Below are positions 1 to 8,239 of a DNA stretch of 64,000 nucleotides, piece by piece. Below the pieces are notes generated by a model. That model was given only the letters and a program-made list of their open reading frames with translations, had not been told where the DNA came from and searched no databases. This stretch comes from CAVSUB01 sp963816725 (GTDB taxonomy: Bacteria; Acidobacteriota; Vicinamibacteria; Vicinamibacterales; 2-12-FULL-66-21): positions 310,001-374,000 of the forward strand of contig CAWFMC010000007.1 of the NCBI GenBank assembly GCA_963816725.1. Reading direction: 5' to 3'. Each line of letters begins with the position of its first letter. Positions within the stretch are counted from its first letter, which is position 1. Position numbers and translations under genes: made by a program.

Positions 1-743
1 CTGAAGCCCTCACTGATCAGCACGATCGCGCCGCGCGCCGGCCGCAGCTCGCCCATCGCCATGATCATCTCGCGCAGCCCGGTGGTGACGATCTGCGCGC
101 GCGCGCCGTCGACGGCAGAAGGTGTGCGGCCGATGTACTGCGTCTCGAAGGCGGTCCGCGGCGCATAGTCCCCCTTCCGGCCCTCGAACCGCGCGATCTT
201 TTCCTGCGCCGCGGCGCGGTCGCGCGTGAAGCGGAACCCGTTCACCGGATCCATCGGCTTGAGCACGTAGAGCAGATCGCCCGGACGGATCGATTGAGTC
301 ACGAACTTCGACGCCGCGTCGCGCACGCGCGAGCTGTTGATACCCGGCGCGACGTTGAATTCGTCGAGGAAGATCGCGAAGACGCGAGCCGCGGGATCCT
401 GCGCCGCGGCACGCTCGTCCTCTTCCGTCACGATCGGCGTGACCGAAGCGGCCGCGGGCCCGGCCGGCGCGCGTCGCAGCTCCACCGAGGCCAGCGACTG
501 TGTGACGCCGTTATCGTCCAGTTGAAAATCCCGGGCCTTCAAATCCACGACGGGCCGGCCCCGCTGGTCGGTGACGACCACGTTGATGCGGATGTCGACG
601 GGTGGCGGCGCAGGGGAGGTTGCTGGCGCGGTGGCGCGCACCGGGTCGGGCGGCGCCACCCGCTGGGCCCCAAGACGCAGCTCGCCCGACAGCAGCGTGA
701 ACACTGCCGCCAGCGCGACGACTGAGCCTGTTCGTGCCGTCAC
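1..743 (-). CDS. VWFA-related domain secreted protein (C-terminus cut off by window edge)
   Basis: The 5' part of a gene that runs off the left edge; about 247 residues are readable. It starts at a GTG 7 bases after a GGGGAGG ribosome site. An N-terminal hydrophobic signal (about residues 8-27) is followed by a Pro/Ala linker. Then comes the hallmark opening of the acidobacterial VWFA-related family: INVVVTDQRGRPVVDLKARD, a β-strand module ending in FQLDDNG. The α/β VWA domain begins near FAIFLDEFN, whose DEF replaces the usual DxSxS metal site. The visible part ends in IVLISEGF, a VWA core strand. The family is abundant in Acidobacteriota and of unknown function; the protein is probably periplasmic or exported. 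Confidence 0.8.
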   Translation of the reverse strand, partial: MTARTGSVVALAAVFTLLSGELRLGAQRVAPPDPVRATAPATSPAPPPVDIRINVVVTDQRGRPVVDLKARDFQLDDNGVTQSLASVELRRAPAGPAAASVTPIVTEEDERAAAQDPAARVFAIFLDEFNVAPGINSSRVRDAASKFVTQSIRPGDLLYVLKPMDPVNGFRFTRDRAAAQEKIARFEGRKGDYAPRTAFETQYIGRTPSAVDGARAQIVTTGLREMIMAMGELRPARGAIVLISEGF

Positions 744-1061
744 AGCCCGCCTCCCCACACGCAACGAGCGCGCGAGATCAGTGTACCGAATGGCCACGAG
801 CTTTGCGAAGCAGTCACCACCCGCCCAGCGAGGCAGCGGTCGGGGCGCTGCGCGTCCGCTCGAGCCAGAAGCGCTGCAGCGCGGACGTGATCGCCGGCGC
901 GGCGACCCCCAGCGTGTCTTTGTCGCGTCGCCAGTGCAGGTACACGACGATCGCCACAGCCTCTGGTCCTCGAGGCTGGAATCGACGGTCACCGCTGGTG
1001 CCTCCTGCTCTGCGTCGGAGGATACACCTGGCCCCCCGCGCCGAGGTATGTTCTGTGGTCA
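744..1061. other. Intergenic region between divergent genes, no convincing gene
   Basis: This 318-base spacer separates the leftward VWFA-related gene from the rightward small gene at 1062. Open frames exist on both strands (for instance a leftward one of 84 codons over 814-1068), but their composition is Arg/Pro/Ser-rich, as in chance frames of GC-rich DNA, and the leftward one would overlap the start of the next gene. I see no repeat or RNA gene here. The promoters of both flanking genes should lie inside. Confidence 0.5.
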
Positions 1062-1349
1062 ATGACATTAAGTGACTTCAAGAGGAGCCTGGACTCGGAC
1101 GAACCGCCCGCCGGACTCAGCGCGCCGCTCGCCGCGCTCTGGCACGACGGCAAGGGTGACTGGGACCGCGCCCATACGGTCGCCCAGGAGATCACCTCCG
1201 CGGACGGGTCATGGATCCACGCCTATCTGCACCGCAAAGAAGGGGACGAGTCGAACGCCGCTTACTGGTATCGGCGGGCCGGCAAGCCAGTCTCCCGCGG
1301 GACGCTGGACCAGGAGTGGACCGAAATCGTGACGGCGCTCCTGGGTTGA
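1062..1349 (+). CDS. Conserved hypothetical protein, small TPR-like family
   Basis: A 95-residue protein starting with ATG at 1062. It matches a short bacterial family that I recognise from conserved stretches (LWHDGKGDWDRAH, SWIHAYLHRKEGD, AYWYRRAGK) but whose function is not known to me. The His/Tyr/Trp-rich helical pattern DWDRAHTVAQ, AYLHRKEGD, NAAYWYRRA resembles one and a half tetratricopeptide-like hairpins. There is no signal peptide or membrane segment, so it is probably cytoplasmic. It is a single-gene unit facing the terminator of the leftward fusion-protein gene. Confidence 0.8.
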   Translation: MTLSDFKRSLDSDEPPAGLSAPLAALWHDGKGDWDRAHTVAQEITSADGSWIHAYLHRKEGDESNAAYWYRRAGKPVSRGTLDQEWTEIVTALLG

Positions 1350-1372
1350 CCGCCTCGCCGAGGGGCGGGCGC

Positions 1373-1427
1373 AAAAAAGAACGCCGACCGCGGGGGGGAG
1401 GAGGACCACCCGCGGCCGGCGCCGTTC
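1373..1427 (-). terminator. Rho-independent terminator of the membrane-fusion protein gene
   Basis: On the minus strand a long GC-rich imperfect stem (arms starting GAACGGCGCCGG and ending CGGTCGGCGTTC, positions 1427 to 1379) is followed directly by six T residues (complement of 1373-1378). It lies 34 bases after the stop codon of the leftward RND-type fusion protein. The plus strand has no T run after the stem, so it should act mainly leftward. Confidence 0.75.
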
Positions 1428-1460
1428 AGCCGGGTCATAGTCGGCTGAAGTCGGACAAAC

Positions 1461-2708
1461 TCAGAACCTGCGGGGCGGCCCCTGCTGTGGCATCAGCGGG
1501 CTGGACGTAGCGCCCGCCGGCTTGGCGGCGGCCACGTCGGCGACCCGGGTCGCGAGCACCAGGCCCTCGTGGATGCCGTCGCCAATGACTTCCGTGTTGA
1601 CCCCGTCGCTCGCGCCGAGCGTCACGGGAGTCGGGTGGAGCTGACCGTCAAACATATAGACGACGCCAGCCGCCGGTTTGGCCGGAGCACCACCGGCCGG
1701 TCGAGCCTGATTCAGCACCTTGACGTCCTGCCCAAGCGCTGTCAGCGTGGCTTCCGTCGGGCGGAACCGCAGAGCCGCCGAGGGCACCCGCAAGACGTTG
1801 TCCTTGCGCGAGACCTCAATAGTCACGTTGGCGGTCATGCCCGGCTTCAGCTCGAGCCCCGGGTTGGCGGCCGAGATGATCGCCGCGTAGGTGACGACGT
1901 TCTGCGCCACTACTGGCTCCAGCCGGATCTGGGTCACCTTGCCGCTGAACATCCTGGTCGGATAGGCGTCTACCCGGAAGCTGACGATCTGGCCGTCGCG
2001 GACGTTCCCCAAATCCGACTCGTCCACACTGGTTTTCACCTGCATTTCGCTGAGGTCGGCAGCGATTGAGAAAATCGTCGGCGCCTGGAGGCTGGCAGCA
2101 ACCGTCTGGCCCACGTCGACCGACCGCGCGATGACGATGCCGTCGATCGGCGAGGTGATGATGGTCTTCTGCAGGTTCACTTCGGCCTGAGTGAGCGCGG
2201 CCTTCGCCTGCGCCAGTTGCGCCTGCGCGCTGCGGACCTGAGCCTCGGCGGTCCGGGCCGCGACCTGCGCCGTTTCCAGATCAGTCACCGGGATGAGCTG
2301 CTTCTCGGCCAGCTCCTTGGCTCGATCGGCCTTCACCTGCGCGTCCGCGCGGGTGACTTGCGCCCGCTGGAGATCCGCCTCGGCGCTCGTGACGTTGGCG
2401 CGCTGGGAATCGACCTGCGTCTGGAACAGCGACGGATCGAGCCGCGCCAGCACCTGCCCCTTACGGACGATGGAGTTGAAGTCGGCGTTCAGCTCCTGAA
2501 TGGTCCCCGAGACCTGGCTCCCGACCTGGACCGTCTTCACGGCCTCGACCGTGCCGGTCGCGGCAATCTCGGTCACAATCGGCCCGCGGGTGACGACGCC
2601 GGTCACGATCGCCGGCGCCGCCTCGCCGCGCCACGTGTAGTACGAAGCGCCGACCGACAAGCCGGTCACGGTGAGCAGGACGACGACGACCGCGAGTTTG
2701 TGTCTCAT
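1461..2708 (-). CDS. Efflux RND/MacA-type periplasmic adaptor subunit (orphan)
   Basis: A 415-residue membrane-fusion protein. The chosen ATG at 2708 gives a clean N-terminal anchor (MRHKLAVVVVLLTVTGL); the frame stays open further upstream only because it runs through the intergenic repeat. Domain order: barrel-sandwich/lipoyl half (about 50-90, GSQVSGTIQELNADFNSIV), a long α-helical hairpin rich in Ala/Gln (about 100-170), second lipoyl half (SPIDGIVIARSVDVGQTV), β-barrel (about 210-280) and membrane-proximal domain. Such adaptors link an inner-membrane pump (MacB-type ABC or RND) to an outer-membrane TolC channel. Neither partner is adjacent, so the pump must be encoded elsewhere. A leftward terminator closes the unit. 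Confidence 0.88.
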   Translation of the reverse strand: MRHKLAVVVVLLTVTGLSVGASYYTWRGEAAPAIVTGVVTRGPIVTEIAATGTVEAVKTVQVGSQVSGTIQELNADFNSIVRKGQVLARLDPSLFQTQVDSQRANVTSAEADLQRAQVTRADAQVKADRAKELAEKQLIPVTDLETAQVAARTAEAQVRSAQAQLAQAKAALTQAEVNLQKTIITSPIDGIVIARSVDVGQTVAASLQAPTIFSIAADLSEMQVKTSVDESDLGNVRDGQIVSFRVDAYPTRMFSGKVTQIRLEPVVAQNVVTYAAIISAANPGLELKPGMTANVTIEVSRKDNVLRVPSAALRFRPTEATLTALGQDVKVLNQARPAGGAPAKPAAGVVYMFDGQLHPTPVTLGASDGVNTEVIGDGIHEGLVLATRVADVAAAKPAGATSSPLMPQQGPPRRF

Positions 2709-2726
2709 TTTTCTATGACCATCCGG

Positions 2727-2876
2727 GGGTTCGAGGGTTCGAGGGTTCGATTGGTTCGACGGTTCGGTTCGCTGGTTCGCTGGTTCTCCGGTTCGGTGGT
2801 TCGGCGACCTCACGAACCTCCCGAACCTTGGAACCAGAACCTGTCGAACCCTCGAACCCTTCGAACTCTCGAACGG
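2727..2876. repeat. Inverted word-repeat array R1 (GGTTCGA / TCGAACC)
   Basis: This spacer between two divergent genes holds about ten copies of GGTTCG-type words in its left half (from 2728: GGTTCGAGGGTTCGAG and variants). The right half holds about eight copies of the complementary CGAACC-type words (to 2876: TCGAACC, CGAACTCTCGAACG). The two halves can pair into one long imperfect hairpin. Being between divergent promoters, it is not simply a terminator. It is one of nine such loci in this window. Confidence 0.85.
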
Positions 2877-3017
2877 CGCGACGCGCCTCCGTCTTTCTGT
2901 CCTATAAGACGGGTCCGAGGTGACCACGGCGTGGCTGTTCTGTGAAGAAAGCATGGCAGGATACGTGGCGTGAAATCGCAACGCTACACTGGGGTTGTGA
3001 GCGCCGAGGGTTCGGGA

Positions 3018-3746
3018 ATGTCGGAGAGCGCCGAGGGGGCGCGGGTCCTCATCGTCGAGGACGAACCGCACATTCGCGACCTGGTCGCGCTGCACCTGCG
3101 GCTCGAGGGGCTGACCACTGTCGCGGTGGGCGACGGCAACGAAGGGCTGCGGCATGCGCGGGCGGAGCCCTTCGACGTGATCGTGCTCGACCTGATGCTG
3201 CCGGGGCTCGACGGCGTCACCGTCTGCCGCGCGATCCGGCGTGAGCCGCTCAACGGCGACGTCCCCATCCTGATGCTCACGGCGCGGCGGGAGGAGTCCG
3301 ACAAAGTCCTCGGGCTCGAGAGCGGCGCGGACGACTACCTGACGAAGCCGTTCGGCATCCGCGAACTTGTCGCACGCGTGCGCGCGCTGTTGCGCCGGCC
3401 GCGCGCCTCGAAGCTGGCCGCTTCGCCGGCCGGCAGCCAGGTCAAGGCGGTCTCGGTGCACGGCGTCGACGTCGATCCGGCGCGACGGCTCGCGAAGCTC
3501 GATGGGCGCGACATCGAGCTGACCGCGCACGAATTCGATCTGTTGTATCTGCTGGCCAGCAATCCCGGCATCGTGTTCAGCCGTGAGGCGCTGGTACAGC
3601 GCGTGTGGGGCGGTGACACGCACGTCACCGACCGCAGCGTGGACACGCTGGTCAAGCGCGTGCGCCGCAAGATCGAGGACGACCGGGCCGAGCCCCGCTT
3701 CATCCTGACGGTCTGGGGTACGGGCTACAAGTTCGCCGATGTCTGA
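3018..3746 (+). CDS. OmpR/PhoB-type response regulator
   Basis: A 242-residue two-component regulator. The frame is open from a GTG at 2970, but the ATG at 3018 is preferred: it has a GAGGG ribosome site at 3006-3010 and starts just before the receiver core RVLIVEDEPHIRDL. Receiver domain about 10-125 with the acidic pair ED, phospho-acceptor Asp58 (VLDLMLPG), conserved T (LMLTAR) and Lys110 (YLTKPF). The C-terminal winged-helix DNA-binding domain (about 145-240) contains LTAHEFDLLYLLASNPGIVF and VDTLVKRVRRKI. The stop overlaps the following kinase gene by 8 bases, so the pair is translated together. Confidence 0.95.
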   Translation: MSESAEGARVLIVEDEPHIRDLVALHLRLEGLTTVAVGDGNEGLRHARAEPFDVIVLDLMLPGLDGVTVCRAIRREPLNGDVPILMLTARREESDKVLGLESGADDYLTKPFGIRELVARVRALLRRPRASKLAASPAGSQVKAVSVHGVDVDPARRLAKLDGRDIELTAHEFDLLYLLASNPGIVFSREALVQRVWGGDTHVTDRSVDTLVKRVRRKIEDDRAEPRFILTVWGTGYKFADV

Positions 3747-5391
3747 TCCTGTCTGGTACCGGAGCCTGTATTGGCGCATCGCGTTCGGGTTCATCACCCT
3801 GCTCGCGGTTGTGCTCCTCGTCCAGGTCCTGGTCTTCCTCTGGCTGACCGATCGCATCGTCGGGCCGTCGTCCAAGTCGCCGCAGCAGCTGGCCGCGTCG
3901 ATCGCGGCGGAAGTCGGTCCCGCGGTGTCCAGCGACCCGACCCTGCAGCTCGATCCCTATCTGCGCAACAAGTTCGGCCACATCTACCAGCCGTTCCTCG
4001 TGGTGCTGAACGACGGCCGCTTCGGCTCCAACCGAGGGGACCGTCTGCCACCCGGGTTCCTGCGATCGATGATGCCGCGCGGCCGGCGCGGCCGCTTTGG
4101 TGATCCCGGTCGCGGCGGCGATCCAGGCCGCCCCGACTTTGGCCGGCCCGACTCAGGTCGAATGAACGGGCCCGGGCGTAGTGGCATGCCCGAGCCGCCA
4201 AGCGGGGGAGGCCCGCCCAGTGCCGTGCCGCCCATGCCGGGTGATCGGCCGTTCGGGGACCGCCCGCCCGGTGACTGGCCGGGAGGAGGACGAGGAGACC
4301 GTCCGCCCGACGGAGATGGCCGCGGCGGGCCGCGCCGCGCCGAGAGCGCGCCGATCACCGTCGAGGGCACCGAGATCGGCACGGTGCTGGTGCCCGCAGA
4401 GGCGCCTCCGACATTCGTCGCGGTGTGGGAGGTCGGCCCGACCCTCGCCTGGTTCGCGCTCGGCATGCTCGGTGTCGGAGCAGCGGTGACGGCGTTGGCG
4501 ATCTTCCGGCCGACGCACAACCGGCTGCGGGCGCTCGAGGAGGCGGCGACGGCGCTCGGGCAGGGACGCACCGATGTGCGGGCGGCGGAGGGCGGCGGCG
4601 ACGAGGTCAGCTCGCTGGCCCGGACGTTCAATCGCATGGCGGAGGATCTCGAAGTCCGAGCGGCGGCATTAGGGGCGTCCGACCGCGCCCGCCGGCAGCT
4701 CCTCGCCGACGTCTCGCACGAGCTGATGACGCCGCTGACCGCGATCCGCGGCTACACCGAAACGCTCGGCATGGCCAACCTCGCGCTCGACGAGCAGACG
4801 AAGGCGCGCTACCTGTCGATCATCGGCGAAGAGACGCAGAAGCTCGAGGAGTTGATCGGCGATCTGCTCGACCTCGCGCGCCTCGAAGGCGGCGGCGGCA
4901 CGCTCGCCTTCAAGCAGGTCGCAGTGGCGGATCTGTTCGGCCGCGTCGTCGATCGGCACGGACCGACCATCCGCGATCGCCAGATCACGGTGTCGCGACG
5001 GATCGTGCCTGAGGATCTCGAGGTCTCCGGCGACCCGCAACGCCTCGAACAGGCGTTGCAGAACCTCGCCGCGAACGCGATTCGTCACACTCCGGACGGC
5101 GGTACAGTCGAGTTGTCCGCGCACGTCGGCCCGGACGGCGTCCACCTCACCGTCACGGACTCCGGCCCGGGCATCCCTTCCGAGCACCTGCCGCGGCTGT
5201 TCGATCGTTTCTATAAGGTCGATCCTTCGCGTCATGCCGGCGCGGCCACCACCGGCAGCGGCCTCGGCCTGTCGATCGTCCGGGCCATCGTCGAGCGGCA
5301 CGGCGGCCGGATCACCGCGGCAAATGCGGAACGCGGCGGCGCGTCGTTCGAGATCGTCCTGCCGGCGCACGCCCGCGACCGCGCGGCCTGA
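3739..5391 (+). CDS. Sensor histidine kinase with Arg/Gly/Pro-rich periplasmic insert
   Basis: A 550-residue membrane kinase, partner of the upstream regulator. First membrane helix about 13-36; periplasmic region about 37-225; second helix about 235-255; HAMP about 255-310 (ending EVSSLARTFNRMAEDLEVRA). HisKA has phospho-acceptor His327 in ADVSHELMTPLTAIRGYTE. The HATPase domain shows the N box (NLAANAIRHTP), G1 box (DSGPGIPSEH) and G2 box (GSGLGLSIVRAIV). The family layout is BaeS/CusS-like. Unusual is a segment of about 90 residues in the sensor region made almost only of Gly, Pro, Arg and Asp. It has no predictable fold and might bind metal, cell-wall or anionic polymer. Confidence 0.93.
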   Translation: MSDPVWYRSLYWRIAFGFITLLAVVLLVQVLVFLWLTDRIVGPSSKSPQQLAASIAAEVGPAVSSDPTLQLDPYLRNKFGHIYQPFLVVLNDGRFGSNRGDRLPPGFLRSMMPRGRRGRFGDPGRGGDPGRPDFGRPDSGRMNGPGRSGMPEPPSGGGPPSAVPPMPGDRPFGDRPPGDWPGGGRGDRPPDGDGRGGPRRAESAPITVEGTEIGTVLVPAEAPPTFVAVWEVGPTLAWFALGMLGVGAAVTALAIFRPTHNRLRALEEAATALGQGRTDVRAAEGGGDEVSSLARTFNRMAEDLEVRAAALGASDRARRQLLADVSHELMTPLTAIRGYTETLGMANLALDEQTKARYLSIIGEETQKLEELIGDLLDLARLEGGGGTLAFKQVAVADLFGRVVDRHGPTIRDRQITVSRRIVPEDLEVSGDPQRLEQALQNLAANAIRHTPDGGTVELSAHVGPDGVHLTVTDSGPGIPSEHLPRLFDRFYKVDPSRHAGAATTGSGLGLSIVRAIVERHGGRITAANAERGGASFEIVLPAHARDRAA

Positions 5392-5505
5392 CTGTCACCC
5401 TTTCTTCATCCCTCCGCCATCTTCGGGTCACGCGCACCTCGTTCAATACCGTGACGCCAGAGACGGTGCTGGACCGCACCCTGGCCGTCCGGAGCCGCGC
5501 CGTTC

Positions 5506-6957
5506 ATGCCTCGTCCTACTGCCCGCGTCCGCACCCTCGGCTTCCACGCGCTCGTCGCCGGTGGCGCGCTGCTCGCGCTCACGATGCTGATCCAGACGGT
5601 GATCGGCTATCACTACGTGACCGGCAACCTGCTGCTCCAGGAAGGACGGCGCGAAGGCGAGCGCGTCGCCCGCCAGATCGAGGAGGCGGTGCGGACCAGC
5701 GAGCAGCGCGATGCGGCGCAACTCGGCAGCGCGGTAGACGACGTGTACCGGGCCATGCCCGGTCAGGCCGCCTGGATCCTGGTCATCGACGATCAGAACC
5801 AGGTGCTCGCGTCGCGCGGCCGGGATCGCGTCACGACCTCGGCGGCGGAGCGGCGTCAGGCGCTCGATTCGAATCAGGCGTTTGCCCGGCGCATCGCGAA
5901 CGACGGCGCCCCGGTGATCGTGAGCGTGCTCCCCTGCCGATGCTCGGTCGGTGGCCGACGACGGAACGGGCCGGACGGCGTGTGGCCTGCGACGCTGGAG
6001 CAGGGACGCGTGCCCGGGCCATCTCGCGGACCGACAATGGTGGAGGTCGCGCTGTATCCCGAGAAACTGTCCGCGCCATTCGCCCGCGTCCGACGGCAGG
6101 CCGCCGTCAACGCGCTGACCGCGTGCGCACTCCTGGCCTCGATGATCGCGTTCGGGGTGCGATTCCGCGGCTACGTCCGCGCCAAGCAGATCGAGGCGCA
6201 GCTCGATGCCGCCCGGCGGGTGCAGCGCGAGCTCATGCCGATGACCGACGCGCGCATTCCCGGGGTCGAGCTCGCCGCGGACTACTCACCGGCCCTGCAC
6301 GTCGGAGGGGACGTCGTCGACGTCCTGCACCTGGCCGGCGGGCGGCTCGGCTTCATGCTCGGCGACGTGTCCGGCAAAGGGGTCTCGGCGGCGCTGGTGA
6401 TGGGGCTCGTGCAAGGGGCGCTGACCGCGAGCGCTGCGGATTTGGCGAGCAACGAGCCGGAGCGGGCGCTGGCCGCGGTCAACGAGATCCTGCTCGCCAA
6501 GACGTCGGGCGATCGGTTCGCGTCGTTGTTCTGCTGCACGTTCGATCCGTCCGACGCCACACTGCGCTATGTCAACGCCGGCCACCCTCCGGCCTTCCTG
6601 ATTCGCGCCGGCAGCCGCAGGGTCGAACGGCTGGACGACGGCGGCCCGATCCTGGGCGTGATCCCAGGCGCACCATATCGGTCGGGCCGGACCGTCGTGG
6701 CGCCGGGCGATCTCCTCGTCGCCTACTCCGACGGCATCGCCGAAGCCTCCAACGATCGAGACGACGAGTTCGGTCTCGAGCGCATCGTCGCCGCGGTGCG
6801 GGAGCACGACACGTCGAGCGCCCGCGGCATCTGCGATGCGGTGGTGGCACACGTCGACCGGTTCGCGCCGTGCCAGGATGGCCGCGACGATCGCACGCTG
6901 CTGGTGGTTCGCTTCACCACCGAGTGCGCGGCGTTCGCGACGAGGAGCGCGGCGTGA
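5506..6957 (+). CDS. PP2C-type SpoIIE/RsbU serine phosphatase with periplasmic sensor
   Basis: A 483-residue protein phosphatase. Membrane helix about 15-37, extracytoplasmic region about 38-195, second helix about 205-225 (AAVNALTACALLASMIAFGV), then the regulatory linker QLDAARRVQRELMP that is diagnostic for RsbU-like enzymes. The PPM phosphatase domain (about 255-480) has GGDVVDVLHL, LGDVSGKGVSAALVMG, the ATLRYVNAGHPPAFLI strand, YSDGIAEA and DDRTLLVVR, giving the usual metal-binding aspartates. Such enzymes dephosphorylate anti-anti-sigma factors to release stress or envelope sigma factors; the partner is not nearby. About residues 145-175 (Arg/Gly/Cys-rich) look unlike the family and could hide a pair of compensating base errors. 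Confidence 0.88.
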   Translation: MPRPTARVRTLGFHALVAGGALLALTMLIQTVIGYHYVTGNLLLQEGRREGERVARQIEEAVRTSEQRDAAQLGSAVDDVYRAMPGQAAWILVIDDQNQVLASRGRDRVTTSAAERRQALDSNQAFARRIANDGAPVIVSVLPCRCSVGGRRRNGPDGVWPATLEQGRVPGPSRGPTMVEVALYPEKLSAPFARVRRQAAVNALTACALLASMIAFGVRFRGYVRAKQIEAQLDAARRVQRELMPMTDARIPGVELAADYSPALHVGGDVVDVLHLAGGRLGFMLGDVSGKGVSAALVMGLVQGALTASAADLASNEPERALAAVNEILLAKTSGDRFASLFCCTFDPSDATLRYVNAGHPPAFLIRAGSRRVERLDDGGPILGVIPGAPYRSGRTVVAPGDLLVAYSDGIAEASNDRDDEFGLERIVAAVREHDTSSARGICDAVVAHVDRFAPCQDGRDDRTLLVVRFTTECAAFATRSAA

Positions 6958-6964
6958 ACGGATA

Positions 6965-7233
6965 AGGGTTCTACGGGTGGAACCCGATGGTTCGGGGGTT
7001 CGGAGGGTTCGACGGGTGCGCGTTCAACGGGTTCGGGGGTTCTACGGTTCCGGGTTCTACGGTTCGGGTTCTACTGTTCCGGGTTCTCCGGGGTTGGCGC
7101 TTCGCGCCAGGTTCTACAGGTTGCGTTGCGAGTCGAGCCGGTGCGGCACTCAGCACACTTCTGTGAACCTGCGAACCGCCGCACCCCTCGAACCCGCACC
7201 CTCGAACCTATCGAACCTCCGAACCAGTCGAAC
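6965..7233. repeat. Inverted word-repeat array R2 (GGTTCGG / CGAACC)
   Basis: It fills the gap between two convergent genes. The left part (6966 to about 7105) carries roughly a dozen GGTTC words: GGTTCTACGGG, GGTTCGGGGG, GGTTCCGGGTTC. The right part (about 7161-7232) carries the complementary words: GAACCTGCGAACC, CTCGAACC, CTATCGAACC. The array ends 5 bases before the stop codon of the PEGA protein gene, so the hairpin could end both transcripts. Same word family as R1 and R8. Confidence 0.85.
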
Positions 7234-7237
7234 CTTC

Positions 7238-8239
7238 TCACTGCGTCAGACTGATATTCAACGACTCGGTCTGGCCGCGGTGGATGCGGACGTTGGCGGT
7301 GTACGGCCGGTAGCCCTCGCGGCGCACCTCGACCTGATGTTGGCCGTCGGCGAGCTCGACGCTGAGGCGGCTCCCGTTGTTGGACCCGTCCCAATGCTGG
7401 CCGTCGATCAGGATCTCGGCATCCCCGGGCTGCACGCGTATCGCCAGGGTGCCGTAGTCCTCACGACCGGCGGACGCGCGCGGCGGCGGCGGGGGCATGC
7501 GATCGCCAGGATAGACGCGCATGCCGGCCGGCGGCTCGGGCCCATTGGGGTCGTCGCGCTCGCCGGGACGAGGTCCGAGCGGCGTCGGCCGTTCACTCGT
7601 TTCGCCGGCCGCGAGCGGTTCCATGGCCGTCTTGATCGTCACCGTCCCGTCACGACGGAACAGGATCGGCGTCCGGACCGTGCGATAGCCTTCCATGAAC
7701 AGCTCGACCTCGTGCTGGCCCGCGTCCACCCGCAACCGCTGCATCGTTCCGTCGAACTCGTCGGCCACGCCGACGTAGTAGCCGTCGACGAAGACCTGCG
7801 CTTCCTTCGGCGACACCTGCAGACGTGCCGCGCCGGTCTGGTCGTAGTACCCGCCGTAGTATGGATACGGGTACGGGTACTGCCAATAGCCCGGATACCC
7901 GTACCCGAAGCCGAATCCGACGCGATACCCGTATCCGCCCCACGCGCCCCAGAAGAACGGGTTGTAGTAGTAGTACGGCGAGTAGAAGAACGGCGAGTAG
8001 TAGTAGTGAACCGGATAGTAGTAGCGGGGCGCGTAGTAATGCGCCGGCGCCGGATAATGGCCGGGCCCTCCCGGCCCCCCGTGACCTCCCTGGCCGCCGC
8101 CCGAAGGCCGGGCCACCGCGGCCCCCGAGTGGCCTCCGGAGCCGCCGCCGCGCTGCGCGGCAGCCTCACGTGGGACGAGCAGGCTCACTGCAGCAGCTGT
8201 TAACAGGGTCAGAACCAGGACACGAAATTTGGGAGACAC
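7238..8239 (-). CDS. Secreted Tyr/Gly-rich protein with two PEGA domains
   Basis: A 333-residue exported protein. The start is a GTG 7 bases after GGAGG. Signal peptide about 1-28 (LVLTLLTAAAVSLLVP, cleavage near AAAQR). Residues about 30-130 are a low-complexity region of Gly, Tyr, Pro and Phe in which tyrosines come in runs (HYYYSPFFYSPYYYYNPFFW). Two PEGA β-sandwich domains follow: about 135-210 (VDGYYVGVADEF, FMEGYRTV) and about 260-333 (ILIDGQHWDGSN, VRREGYRPYTANVRI). PEGA modules are surface-linked and often found with cell-wall or S-layer structures. The tyrosine-rich part may be adhesive or cross-linkable, which is inference only. Confidence 0.9.
   Translation of the reverse strand: MSPKFRVLVLTLLTAAAVSLLVPREAAAQRGGGSGGHSGAAVARPSGGGQGGHGGPGGPGHYPAPAHYYAPRYYYPVHYYYSPFFYSPYYYYNPFFWGAWGGYGYRVGFGFGYGYPGYWQYPYPYPYYGGYYDQTGAARLQVSPKEAQVFVDGYYVGVADEFDGTMQRLRVDAGQHEVELFMEGYRTVRTPILFRRDGTVTIKTAMEPLAAGETSERPTPLGPRPGERDDPNGPEPPAGMRVYPGDRMPPPPPRASAGREDYGTLAIRVQPGDAEILIDGQHWDGSNNGSRLSVELADGQHQVEVRREGYRPYTANVRIHRGQTESLNISLTQ

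Noticed and set aside
814..1068. Possible leftward 84-residue gene
   Set aside because: No ribosome site, chance-like Arg/Ser/Ala composition, and it would overlap the start of the well-supported gene at 1062.
2727..2876. GGTTCGA words resemble the T-loop of tRNA, suggesting tRNA-derived repeats
   Set aside because: No acceptor, D or anticodon arms accompany the words, the repeats are tandem and degenerate, and other arrays use unrelated words.
2709..3875. Leftward extension of the fusion-protein frame to 804 codons
   Set aside because: The upstream part runs through the repeat array and antisense to the response regulator; only the part from 2708 has a signal anchor and family similarity.
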